Made by a program: the position numbers and the translations under genes. Source: a virus. Taken from it: a stretch of DNA of 28,316 bases. Shown piece after piece: positions 22,017 through 28,316 of this stretch; the first letter of the stretch is position 1; each line of letters starts with the position of its first letter. The notes under the pieces were generated by a model. That model made no database searches, was not told the DNA's origin, and saw only the letters and a list, made by a program, of their open reading frames with translations. Where the stretch lies: the IMG/VR virus record IMGVR_UViG_3300027851_000101, positions 1-28,316 of that record. The stretch is one strand, 5' to 3'.

Positions 22017-22543
22017 TGGCTATAAGTCCTGTACTTCTTGGTCGTGTAGCAAAACCAGCAGCACCTATTCTTACTTACAGTCCATCCAATCCTGGGCATT
22101 TTACAATTAGTAACTGGGCCTCAAACATTACATATACCGTAAGTGGTGGTACACAGACAGGCTCTGACTTTGCTGTTACGTCTGTTGGAACTCCAGCGAC
22201 CATTACAGCCAAATTTGCTGGTGGTCTACAAAGCACAGCTTCTACAGCCCTTACTCTTGCTCATCAGTGGTACGCCACGGGGGTTGCTTCTACTATTCCT
22301 GAAGATGAAGGATGTGGTCCAAGAGGAGACACTTGCTGTCCTTCTGGGTACTTGAATGTTAGCACTGGTCAAACTTGTGGCGTAGGACCAGGAACTCAAC
22401 AACCTTCTCTGTGTGGTGGAGGATGTCCAGATGATTGCTACTACCGTGGAGCTATTGATTGCTATAACAGAGCCTTGACCGATTACAGCGGGTCAGGCTA
22501 CACCTTGACTGGTAGTGTTTGGGGTAAGGCGGTTAATGCGTGA
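22016..22543 (+). CDS. Cysteine-rich fibre-region protein
   Basis: 175 aa from the ATG coupled to the fibre stop (TAATG); the frame is open from 21989 but that start lies inside the fibre gene. Residues 15-85 form an Ig-like beta module (APILTYSPSNPGHFTISNW, then FAVTSVGTPATITAKFAGG). Residues 98-150 carry eight cysteines (100, 107, 108, 121, 133, 137, 141, 149) in a Gly/Pro-rich loop-like region such as GPRGDTCCPSG and CGGGCPDDCYY. There is no signal peptide. The cysteines could form disulfides in the virion or bind metal. I do not recognise the family. By position it is a fibre or tip component. Confidence 0.65.
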   Translation: MAISPVLLGRVAKPAAPILTYSPSNPGHFTISNWASNITYTVSGGTQTGSDFAVTSVGTPATITAKFAGGLQSTASTALTLAHQWYATGVASTIPEDEGCGPRGDTCCPSGYLNVSTGQTCGVGPGTQQPSLCGGGCPDDCYYRGAIDCYNRALTDYSGSGYTLTGSVWGKAVNA

Positions 22544-22830
22544 CTCTAGAAGAAGAATTAGCCCTGCACGAAAAGCTTTTGGCTGAACAGAATGCCTTTG
22601 AAAAACCGGTAGAGGCTAAAAAAGTAACACCAATAGATTTATTAAAAAGGAATAACAGAGTAAATAATGAAACTCAGCAAGCGCGAATGGCTATCTGTCT
22701 AGAGTGTCCACAATTAAGACCGATTATTCATCAGTGTAAAGAATGCAATTGTTTGATGAATACTAAAACTACTTTAGCAATGGCAGAGTGCCCTTTAGGT
22801 AAATGGAAAGCGGTAGAAGTTAATGGCTAG
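22540..22830 (+). CDS. Small Cys-cluster protein (DUF6171-like)
   Basis: 96 aa, GTG start overlapping the previous stop. Residues 1-50 are a charged helix. Residues 48-89 hold AICLECP, HQCKECNCLMNTKT and MAECPLGKWK, with cysteines at 53, 56, 66, 69, 71 and 84. The 'C..CP......C..C.C.m..K......CP.gkW' pattern is a short zinc-binding module seen as stand-alone proteins in many phages, often next to tail genes. Function unknown. It overlaps the long gpI-like gene by 8 bases, so the two are translated together. Confidence 0.7.
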   Translation: MTLEEELALHEKLLAEQNAFEKPVEAKKVTPIDLLKRNNRVNNETQQARMAICLECPQLRPIIHQCKECNCLMNTKTTLAMAECPLGKWKAVEVNG

Positions 22831-25800
22831 ATATGGTACATTCTCTTATGATACTGCCTTATATGGTGCTGCAGGTAACCTTTCCTCATCTGGTCTCCTT
22901 GCCAGAGTTACTGACTATGACGAGACCACTGTACGTGTAGTAGTACCAGACAGAGTTGGTAAGGATTACCTTCTTGTTCGATCTTACAATGGAGCTGCCG
23001 AATACCCAAATGAAGGGTATGTAATTTCTAGTGGAAACATAAGTAACTCAGAGTTTGAGTACACAGATAACGCAACAAACAGTGGTGCCCACCTAACACC
23101 TGGATGGTGTTACTACACATTGTTCGTTCTGGATGACCTTGCTTGGGTTAAGGATGCAGCAACTTCGGTTCTTATACCTCTAGATCGTGGAACGCATAAG
23201 TATCTACTTGAAAATCTACCTTCAATTTTCACTAGTGAAAATTTCAACCCTCTTGAGCCGGTAGATTATGATGGTACCCTAGCCAGGTTTCTGAAGGGGT
23301 TCGCACTTACATTTGATGAATGGGCTGGACATATTGATTCCCTACTACCAGATAGCCGTAACAATGAAGTTGTAAGACGACTAGACCCAACCAGAGCTGC
23401 CAGCATTGGTATGCCCAATGAGTACACAATTGGCACTGCCGCTGCACATAGACTATTTAAGCAGGCTGGGTATATTTACCAGAATAAGGGGTCTATTGAG
23501 GGCATTTCTTCATATGTTAAGGCACTAACTGGTTGGGATACTAGTGTTTATGAAGGCTTCAATTTAATACTGAACCTAGACGATGCTTCATTCGAAACTG
23601 GTATTGGGTCTTGGGAGATTGATGGTGGGACTCTAACTAGCACTCCTGTGAATGGCACTACCGTTATAGAGTGCGATCTATATGACTCACAAACTGGTCC
23701 TCTTTATGATTTTAAAAGAGAAGGTGTTGGAAGAGTAGTACTATCCGGCGTGAGTGCTGAAATACTTTTACCACTAGATAATGTTCTACTATCAATACCT
23801 GTACCTCACGGTTCCGAGGTTGGAGACTCCTTCACTTTTGTGGTTCCTGTTAAAGCAATATCAGGAACTCCTGACGTAACTGTAGGTATTAGGTATCTAG
23901 ATGGTGAAGGTGCTTTAGTAGATAGCCTGAACGGGGACACAATAACCACCTCTTCTTCTTGGGCAGAAGTAACATCTACGTTCGAGGTCGTGGATGGGGC
24001 TAAGTATGTGCAGCTATACATCTTTGTAGAAGGAAGTGCTACTAACTCTATCGACATAGATATGCTTTACTTCGGAGAGACTCAGTCCACATTTTACTAC
24101 TGGGACGCTAGAAGTGTAGATATTGTGTGTAATCCTGTACTTGTTAACCAGATTATGGACCCTTCTATAGATGATACCACTATTACCTATTACCAAGCAC
24201 ATACAGGCACTGTATCTATTGCCACTGATGAACACCTAAGTGGTACCAAGAGCTTAAAACTTGTTGGGAGTTCTAGCTTTTTAGCTTACCACCTACCTAC
24301 TACAGTTAAGACATCGGAGTACTACACACTACGTATCGCAGCAAAAGGAAGCGGCACTCTGTCATCCTACATTGAATGGTACGACGAAGATTTTACTCTT
24401 ATCAGCACCTCGGATGATACTAGTTTTAGCGCTCCGTCTGATTGGACTACCAACCAACTTACTATTCTATCACCTGAAGACTCTGTCTACGGGGTAGTGT
24501 CTTTCTCTGGTACGGGTACCATTTACATAGATACTTTAGTATTTGCCAACGCTTCACACGTAGAAATGTTTTTTTCTGGCGCACTTGGAGACACAGAAGG
24601 AGCAGATACGAATTGGTATGAAAACCCATCCGCAAGTATCTCTACTCTCTACCCAAGTAAGCCAACAAAACTTTCTAGACTATCAGACACTATTGAATAC
24701 TATTTGCCTCTTGGGGTTAGTTGGAGAGTTCTTCTTTGGGGAGATTCCCCAGTAATTAACAATGCTGTAGATTTTATTCCTAGTACAGAGACTATGGATG
24801 AATTGATTTCTCGCCTAGCCGTACTATTTTTGGATGCTGATTACTCAACCTCTTCTCAAACTGTAACTAACCGAGGTACCGGAGGATCATCTCTAAATGC
24901 TACACTAGGCTCTAGTGGGTCTTCTGACTCCAACGATCCTAAGTGGCTGGAGTATGAAGGAACTCCATACGTCTACTTCCCTGGCGCGGCGAGCAATTCC
25001 TGTTCGGTTCCCAACGCCTCGAACCTGCAGTTCACGGGCGATTGCACTCTGATTGTGAAGGTGAATCTTGATTCGGTAGCACCTGCTGGCTCTTCGAGTC
25101 GCCTTGCGGGAAAGCGGCAGGGTACTGAGGCCTACGAGTTCTCACTGAAGAATTCCGGAGTGCTGGAATTCCAATGGCGCGACTCAGGAACTGGATCGTT
25201 CCGCTCCCTCAACTCGCAGGATTCTCTGGCGACGGCAGGGGTCGTGGCAGGCGCTGACATATGGCTCGCAGTCACCTTCGATGCAGATAATGGAGCCTCT
25301 GGTTGCAGCGCGCGCTTCTGGAAGTCGACCGATGGCATTTCATGGACACAGATTGGCACGACTCACACCATCTCAACGGTCGCGGCGATCCTGACCGGCA
25401 CTGGCCTGTTCGAGATTGGCGCGCGCAACGCTACGAATGACCCCCTGGCGGGCCGCGTATATCGTGTCATCGCTCAATCCGGTTTTGGTGCGGGTGGTAA
25501 CCCAGGCAGCGTAGGCGCGACGACGGTGCTCGATGTGGATATGGCCGTTGTCACTGGCTCCTCAACCTCGTTCATCGCGACCACGGGGCAGACCGTTACG
25601 ATCAACCGTGCCACGTCTGGCCGCAAGACCGCGTGCGTCACGGAGTCCAAGTGGCTGTTTGGCACGGACGACTACATGGAGGTGCCCGATTCGCCTCTAC
25701 TGGACTTCGGGGCCAGTGATGACTTCACAGTGCTGGCGGTCGTGAGGCAGTGGGCGACACCTACAAACTATCAGTCATGGATCAATAAGCGCGACGTGGT

Positions 25801-26167
25801 GGGTGGAGTAGCAGCCGGGTGGGGGTTCAACTCAGTAGGGACTACGAATGCGTCACAAGCATATTTGGGTGACGGCTCCACACTGAAGAACACTGCCGGT
25901 ACAGGCGCGACTACGACCTCAGGCGCGTTCGCCGTGATGGGCTTCCGAGTGGATAGAACAGCACAGACCCTCGGTGAGTTCATCAACGGGACTCTCGGCT
26001 CGACGGTAAGCCTCTCTGGTTTCGGCTCGATGGCTAACTCTCGAAACGTGTACATCGGAGCGGGCAACTACGCAGACGGCGAGTTGGTTGCTGCTGCTGT
26101 GTTCCGTACCGCATTGCCTCTGACTTTAATTACTATGATTACAGACTACTACAACAAGCGAGCGTAA
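22823..26167 (+). CDS. gpI-like baseplate protein with glycan-binding modules
   Basis: 1114 aa. Residues 1-115 are beta-rich. Residues 125-245 resemble the P2 gpI-type wedge domain (HKYLLENLPSIFTSENF, FLKGFALTFDEWAGHIDSLL, and YIYQNKGSIEGISSYVKALTG), which anchors fibres to the J-like ring. Residues 250-410 and 440-590 look like two carbohydrate-binding-like jelly-rolls (NLDDASFETGIGSWEI and the segment before TKSLKLVGSSS). Residues 670-895 and 902-1114 are LamG-like modules. The DNA for residues about 722-1097 is much richer in G+C than the rest. Probable role: baseplate-bound adhesin. It is far longer than a normal gpI, so it is a wedge-fibre fusion. Confidence 0.8.
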   Translation: MARYGTFSYDTALYGAAGNLSSSGLLARVTDYDETTVRVVVPDRVGKDYLLVRSYNGAAEYPNEGYVISSGNISNSEFEYTDNATNSGAHLTPGWCYYTLFVLDDLAWVKDAATSVLIPLDRGTHKYLLENLPSIFTSENFNPLEPVDYDGTLARFLKGFALTFDEWAGHIDSLLPDSRNNEVVRRLDPTRAASIGMPNEYTIGTAAAHRLFKQAGYIYQNKGSIEGISSYVKALTGWDTSVYEGFNLILNLDDASFETGIGSWEIDGGTLTSTPVNGTTVIECDLYDSQTGPLYDFKREGVGRVVLSGVSAEILLPLDNVLLSIPVPHGSEVGDSFTFVVPVKAISGTPDVTVGIRYLDGEGALVDSLNGDTITTSSSWAEVTSTFEVVDGAKYVQLYIFVEGSATNSIDIDMLYFGETQSTFYYWDARSVDIVCNPVLVNQIMDPSIDDTTITYYQAHTGTVSIATDEHLSGTKSLKLVGSSSFLAYHLPTTVKTSEYYTLRIAAKGSGTLSSYIEWYDEDFTLISTSDDTSFSAPSDWTTNQLTILSPEDSVYGVVSFSGTGTIYIDTLVFANASHVEMFFSGALGDTEGADTNWYENPSASISTLYPSKPTKLSRLSDTIEYYLPLGVSWRVLLWGDSPVINNAVDFIPSTETMDELISRLAVLFLDADYSTSSQTVTNRGTGGSSLNATLGSSGSSDSNDPKWLEYEGTPYVYFPGAASNSCSVPNASNLQFTGDCTLIVKVNLDSVAPAGSSSRLAGKRQGTEAYEFSLKNSGVLEFQWRDSGTGSFRSLNSQDSLATAGVVAGADIWLAVTFDADNGASGCSARFWKSTDGISWTQIGTTHTISTVAAILTGTGLFEIGARNATNDPLAGRVYRVIAQSGFGAGGNPGSVGATTVLDVDMAVVTGSSTSFIATTGQTVTINRATSGRKTACVTESKWLFGTDDYMEVPDSPLLDFGASDDFTVLAVVRQWATPTNYQSWINKRDVVGGVAAGWGFNSVGTTNASQAYLGDGSTLKNTAGTGATTTSGAFAVMGFRVDRTAQTLGEFINGTLGSTVSLSGFGSMANSRNVYIGAGNYADGELVAAAVFRTALPLTLITMITDYYNKRA
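24985..26110 (+). other. High-GC segment inside the gpI-like gene (likely recent acquisition)
   Basis: G+C is visibly higher and codon choice changes (GCG, CGC, TCG, GGC become frequent). For example, 25381-25440 has 39 G or C of 60, while 24121-24180 has 22 of 60. The change begins inside the first LamG module and ends about 16 residues before the end of the second. The reading frame is intact at both joins. Confidence 0.8.
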
Positions 26168-26170
26168 AAT

Positions 26171-26383
26171 ATGGGATTACTTAGAAGCAAGACAGACCAC
26201 ACAGGTATGTCTGTAAGTGGTGTTACTTTAGGTGCACCTTTGGCACCTGTTAGAGTAGATGGCAGTCCAATGCAACCAGGAGACTCTTTAGTTGACCTGT
26301 ATATATGCTGGGACGACTCTGCATTCCCATACGGCGAAATTGATGAACTTGGTAATATAGAGATTGATGAGGTATCATTATGA
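26171..26383 (+). CDS. Tiny protein of a three-member family (copy B)
   Basis: 70 aa, starting 4 bases after the gpI-like stop. DHTGMSVSGVTLGAP is followed by a Trp (YICWDDS) and FPYGEIDELGNIEIDEV. It shares its pattern with the proteins at 6294 and 26380. The acidic C-terminus is the most regular of the three. Unknown function. Its stop overlaps the ATG of copy C (ATGA). Confidence 0.65.
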   Translation: MGLLRSKTDHTGMSVSGVTLGAPLAPVRVDGSPMQPGDSLVDLYICWDDSAFPYGEIDELGNIEIDEVSL

Positions 26384-26538
26384 ATGCAATAGTCTCAGAA
26401 TATGACTACACCGGAACAGTAATTGATGGATATGTTTTGGGTAACCCATATATACGTGAAGGTAAGTATGTATGGAGTGCTCCGTTTGATGGCTTCATCA
26501 ATGAATTTGGACAGATTGAAGTAACCTCTACATGGTAG
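26380..26538 (+). CDS. Tiny protein of a three-member family (copy C)
   Basis: 52 aa, a short gene found by reading from the ATGA overlap at 26380. It reads YDYTGTVIDGYVLGNP, then KYVWSAPFDGFINEFG and QIEVTSTW. Its end overlaps the start of the membrane protein (ATGGTAG). The alignment with copy B is clear: [DN]-x-TG, V-x-G-x-x-LG-x-P, W, G-x-I-[DN]-E-x-G-x-IE. The tight coupling on both sides and the shared pattern make it a real gene despite its size. Confidence 0.62.
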   Translation: MNAIVSEYDYTGTVIDGYVLGNPYIREGKYVWSAPFDGFINEFGQIEVTSTW

Positions 26539-26780
26539 AACCTCTTATAGTGTCTTCCCTAGTATTAGGGTTTGCTCTAGCTATGCTGGAGTATGTTCCA
26601 GTTAATACTAAAGTGGTGTATAAACTTTTTAACACTCCGCTATTTACATTATTGTTCTCACTTTCTGTATCTGTACTAGTTCTATTTTTACTAGGACTAA
26701 GTGGAACACCATTAATACTTGTAGCACTAGGAAGTACTTTCTTGGGCAACTTACTTTTTGGACTCACCAAAAAGCTATGA
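26532..26780 (+). CDS. Holin-like small membrane protein
   Basis: 82 aa with three apolar segments: LIVSSLVLGFALAMLEYV (5-22), LFTLLFSLSVSVLVLFLLGL (37-56) and PLILVALGSTFLGNLLFGL (60-78). It ends in a basic TKKL. Size, number of segments and location at the end of the structural genes fit a holin, the protein that forms lethal membrane holes at lysis. No endolysin gene is recognised next to it, so it could also be another small membrane protein. Classification is inference from topology. Confidence 0.55.
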   Translation: MVEPLIVSSLVLGFALAMLEYVPVNTKVVYKLFNTPLFTLLFSLSVSVLVLFLLGLSGTPLILVALGSTFLGNLLFGLTKKL

Positions 26781-26781
26781 T

Positions 26782-26810
26782 TTGACATATTGACCGGTTA
26801 GGTGGATGAT
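26782..26810 (+). promoter_or_regulatory. Sigma-70-like promoter for the replication module
   Basis: A perfect TTGACA (26782-26787) is followed 17 bases later by GATGAT (26805-26810), 4 of 6 matches to TATAAT. It lies just after the last structural-side gene and 27 bases upstream of the next start codon. It marks the change from structural to replication genes. Confidence 0.6.
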
Positions 26811-26823
26811 CGAAACCTAACCG
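26795..26823 (+). promoter_or_regulatory. Perfect 9-bp inverted repeat over the promoter (operator or hairpin)
   Basis: CGGTTAGGT (26795-26803) and ACCTAACCG (26815-26823) are exact reverse complements separated by 11 bases. The repeat overlaps the spacer and -10 box of the promoter. It is not followed by a T-run, so it is more likely an operator or an RNA element in the 5' leader than a terminator. Confidence 0.65.
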
Positions 26824-26836
26824 AAGACGGGAACAC

Positions 26837-27643
26837 ATGAATCTGTTCGATCTATCGCCGAATGAGTATATGGCGTATCATTACATTCAATCTAGAGTAG
26901 TAGACTCTACCTCATATACCAGAACTGCTGATTTAGCCAGGGTTCTGAATTGCAGTATGGCTACTGCACGCCGTGTGGTCAACTCCCTCATTGATCTAAA
27001 TTTGATCAAGCGTGTCATGAGGTCAGTGTACTCTGTTGAGCCTTTAGTGATCTCTGATGAGCGTTTAGCGCTCATTCCTCGCGTAAGTAGTAAAGCTAAT
27101 AAGCTAATAGATAACTCTAATCCCTCTAACGAGGTCTTAGAGGGTGGAAAAATCCACCAAGAGAGTGCAGGAGTACTTGAAGTGAGGTATTACGACGATT
27201 CTGATGATGTAGCAGGAATCGGAAAGTTTGATCCGCCACAAACAAAAAGTTCTCATAAGTACCACAGAACTAGGCCCAGATCAGAGTGGAGCATGACCGA
27301 CGTAGGCAGAGAGTTCAAGTTACGTCTTGCTCAGCACAATGCAGCCAATCTAACCGCTGCTTGGAAAGCCCCAGTTATCGGTGTTGGTGTTCAGGCTAAG
27401 GAACTAGCAGCTGGCTTAGTTGGGTACAAGAAGCGAGATGGTGTTACACCACAGGAGGCAGCTCAGTTACTAGACGAGTTCTTTGATTCCGATTACAGCA
27501 AAAAGATTGGAAATGAAGTTCCCGCCCACAAGATGTTTCTACACTACATCAAGGTCAATATTGACAACCTACGTGCTAGGACTGTAACGTCTTCAGCGGA
27601 AGCAGAAATCGAGGGACAGGATTTATCAGCATGGTCAATGTAG
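26837..27643 (+). CDS. Winged-helix replication/regulatory protein
   Basis: 268 aa. Residues 5-65 form a probable winged helix-turn-helix: LSPNEYMAYHYIQSRVV, TRTADLARVLNCSMATARRV, VNSLIDLNLIKRV. This is the usual DNA-binding part of phage replication initiators and of regulators. A polar linker follows (about 75-140). Residues 140-255 are helical with SMTDVGREFKLRLAQH and VTPQEAAQLLDEFFDSDYSK. The next gene encodes a DnaC-like protein, so a DnaD/DnaB-like initiator or primosome role is plausible. The inverted repeat in its own promoter could be its binding site. These roles are inference. Confidence 0.65.
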   Translation: MNLFDLSPNEYMAYHYIQSRVVDSTSYTRTADLARVLNCSMATARRVVNSLIDLNLIKRVMRSVYSVEPLVISDERLALIPRVSSKANKLIDNSNPSNEVLEGGKIHQESAGVLEVRYYDDSDDVAGIGKFDPPQTKSSHKYHRTRPRSEWSMTDVGREFKLRLAQHNAANLTAAWKAPVIGVGVQAKELAAGLVGYKKRDGVTPQEAAQLLDEFFDSDYSKKIGNEVPAHKMFLHYIKVNIDNLRARTVTSSAEAEIEGQDLSAWSM

Positions 27644-28161
27644 GTACACTAGCAGCTATCAAGGCTTCTGGTATCCCACTTCATTTACAAAAGATTGCCC
27701 AGGAAGAGCTAAATAAAGTCATCGACAGATCAGCCCCTGAAGGTGCAGTAGGAAAATATGCTCATGCCTTCCGCAATGATAGGATTCTGAAAGCATCTGA
27801 ATCTACACTATGCGGTAAAGGTTTGTGGTTAGTGGGAAAGGGAAGTACGTTGGTAGCATCAGCACTAGTACAGTCCATTGTAGGTGAGGGCTTTGCTAAG
27901 TCTGCCACCTGGGTACATATTGATGACATCTTAGAAGAAGGTACATTTGATACTACTATTGATAAGTTCTCAGATTTGATGGTCATACAAGGAATTGGAG
28001 AGCATCACAAGTCAGCGAGCGGATTTGCAGATACTATGGTGTCAGGACTACTGACAAGGCGGTTCAATAAAGGGCTGCCAACATTGGTCCCAACGTCTGT
28101 ACCGCTATCTCATACTGGTCTAGACGTTGCCGAAATGTTCATGCAGGTGATGTTCAGGTGA
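27631..28161 (+). CDS. DnaC-like AAA+ helicase-loader-like protein with eroded ATP motifs
   Basis: 176 aa, overlapping the gene before by 13 bases. The layout follows DnaC/IstB-type loaders: an N-terminal helical part, then GLWLVGKGSTLVASALVQSI (64-83) at the Walker A position, WVHIDDILEE (94-103), FSDLMVIQGIG (113-123) at the Walker B position, TMVSGLLTRRFNKGLPTLVP (135-154) with the usual helix plus sensor-1 strand, and a helical end. Key residues depart from consensus: Walker A lacks the GTGKT pattern (VGKGST instead) and Walker B lacks the acidic pair (VIQG). It could load the replicative helicase in a nucleotide-independent way, or be a structural relic. The assignment is inference from fold pattern. 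Confidence 0.55.
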   Translation: MVNVGTLAAIKASGIPLHLQKIAQEELNKVIDRSAPEGAVGKYAHAFRNDRILKASESTLCGKGLWLVGKGSTLVASALVQSIVGEGFAKSATWVHIDDILEEGTFDTTIDKFSDLMVIQGIGEHHKSASGFADTMVSGLLTRRFNKGLPTLVPTSVPLSHTGLDVAEMFMQVMFR

Positions 28162-28169
28162 GGACTATT

Positions 28170-28316
28170 ATGACCTCTGAATGGCGAGTACTACAGTTGT
28201 TCCTGCCGCCGCAGGATAGTCCGCTAGCTATCTATGAAGTTGAGATGGAAGTTGCCACTCGTCGTGTTAGGTGCAACTGCGGTACATATCTTGTTCAGTC
28301 AACATGTAAGCATGAG
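28170..28316 (+). CDS. SWIM-type zinc-finger protein, N-terminal part (3'-truncated by window edge)
   Basis: Starts at ATG 28170 behind AGGTGAGG (a GTG at 28158 in the same frame overlaps the previous stop and is an alternative). The visible 49 residues read EWRVLQLFLPPQDSPL, then YEVEMEVATRRVRCNCGTYL and VQSTCKHE. The end, C-x-C-x8-C-x-H, is the pattern of a SWIM-type zinc finger (CxCxnCxH). The gene continues beyond the window. As part of the replication block it might bind DNA or protein, but nothing more can be said. Confidence 0.6.
   Translation, partial: MTSEWRVLQLFLPPQDSPLAIYEVEMEVATRRVRCNCGTYLVQSTCKHE

Overview
The window is a dense, entirely plus-strand piece of a tailed bacteriophage (or prophage) genome with a contractile tail (myovirus morphology). 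It carries portal, scaffold, major capsid, neck, tail sheath, tail tube, tail assembly chaperone, tape measure, baseplate and fibre genes, then the first genes of a replication module. Most genes overlap by 1-14 bases (ATGA, GTGA, TAATG junctions), so long stretches should be translationally coupled. No stretch longer than about 110 bases lacks a gene. The host cannot be named from the sequence. Murein-hydrolase domains in the tape measure, a GH172-like (DUF2961) furanosidase domain and frequent GTG/TTG starts are compatible with an actinobacterial host, but that is inference. I saw no integrase, tRNA, CRISPR array or insertion sequence.

Layout. 1-3366: head genes (portal C-terminus, coiled-coil scaffold, N4-gp56-type capsid protein, and a small acidic protein flanked by two hairpin terminators). 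3467-9853: neck genes interleaved with a fibre/decoration island. The island holds a connector with a C-terminal BppU-like domain, a GEPGAD-type protein, a collagen-like fibre, a LamG-like protein, a tiny unknown protein, a stopper-like protein and a 568-aa GH172-like protein. Two further neck or tail-completion genes follow. 9898-15825: tail sheath, gp19-like tube, zinc-ribbon tail assembly chaperone with a +1-frame extension, and a tape measure with CHAP/NlpC-type and lysozyme-type domains. 15822-20901: tail hub and baseplate set (tube-initiator-like, LysM-like, gp27/gpD-like hub, gp25-like, J-like wedge, OB-fold hub protein). 20925-26780: receptor-binding region (repeat fibre, cysteine-rich protein, Cys-cluster protein, 1114-aa gpI/LamG protein), two tiny proteins related to the one at 6294, and a holin-like membrane protein. 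26781-28316: a promoter with an inverted repeat, then a winged-helix protein, a DnaC-like AAA+ protein with eroded motifs, and the start of a SWIM-type zinc-finger protein.

How it works together. Portal, scaffold and capsid protein build the procapsid, and the neck proteins close it. Sheath and tube polymerise around the tape measure on a baseplate made of the hub, gp25-like, J-like and gpI-like proteins. The fibre and LamG proteins probably recognise surface glycans, and the GH172-like protein may cut one. The tape-measure hydrolase domains would open murein during injection.

The points most worth following up are the GH172-like enzyme with both candidate catalytic glutamates spaced as in characterised enzymes; the family of three tiny proteins that each follow a LamG gene; the recently imported high-GC LamG block; the +1 frameshift of the chaperone; and the degenerate helicase-loader-like ATPase behind a promoter/operator.
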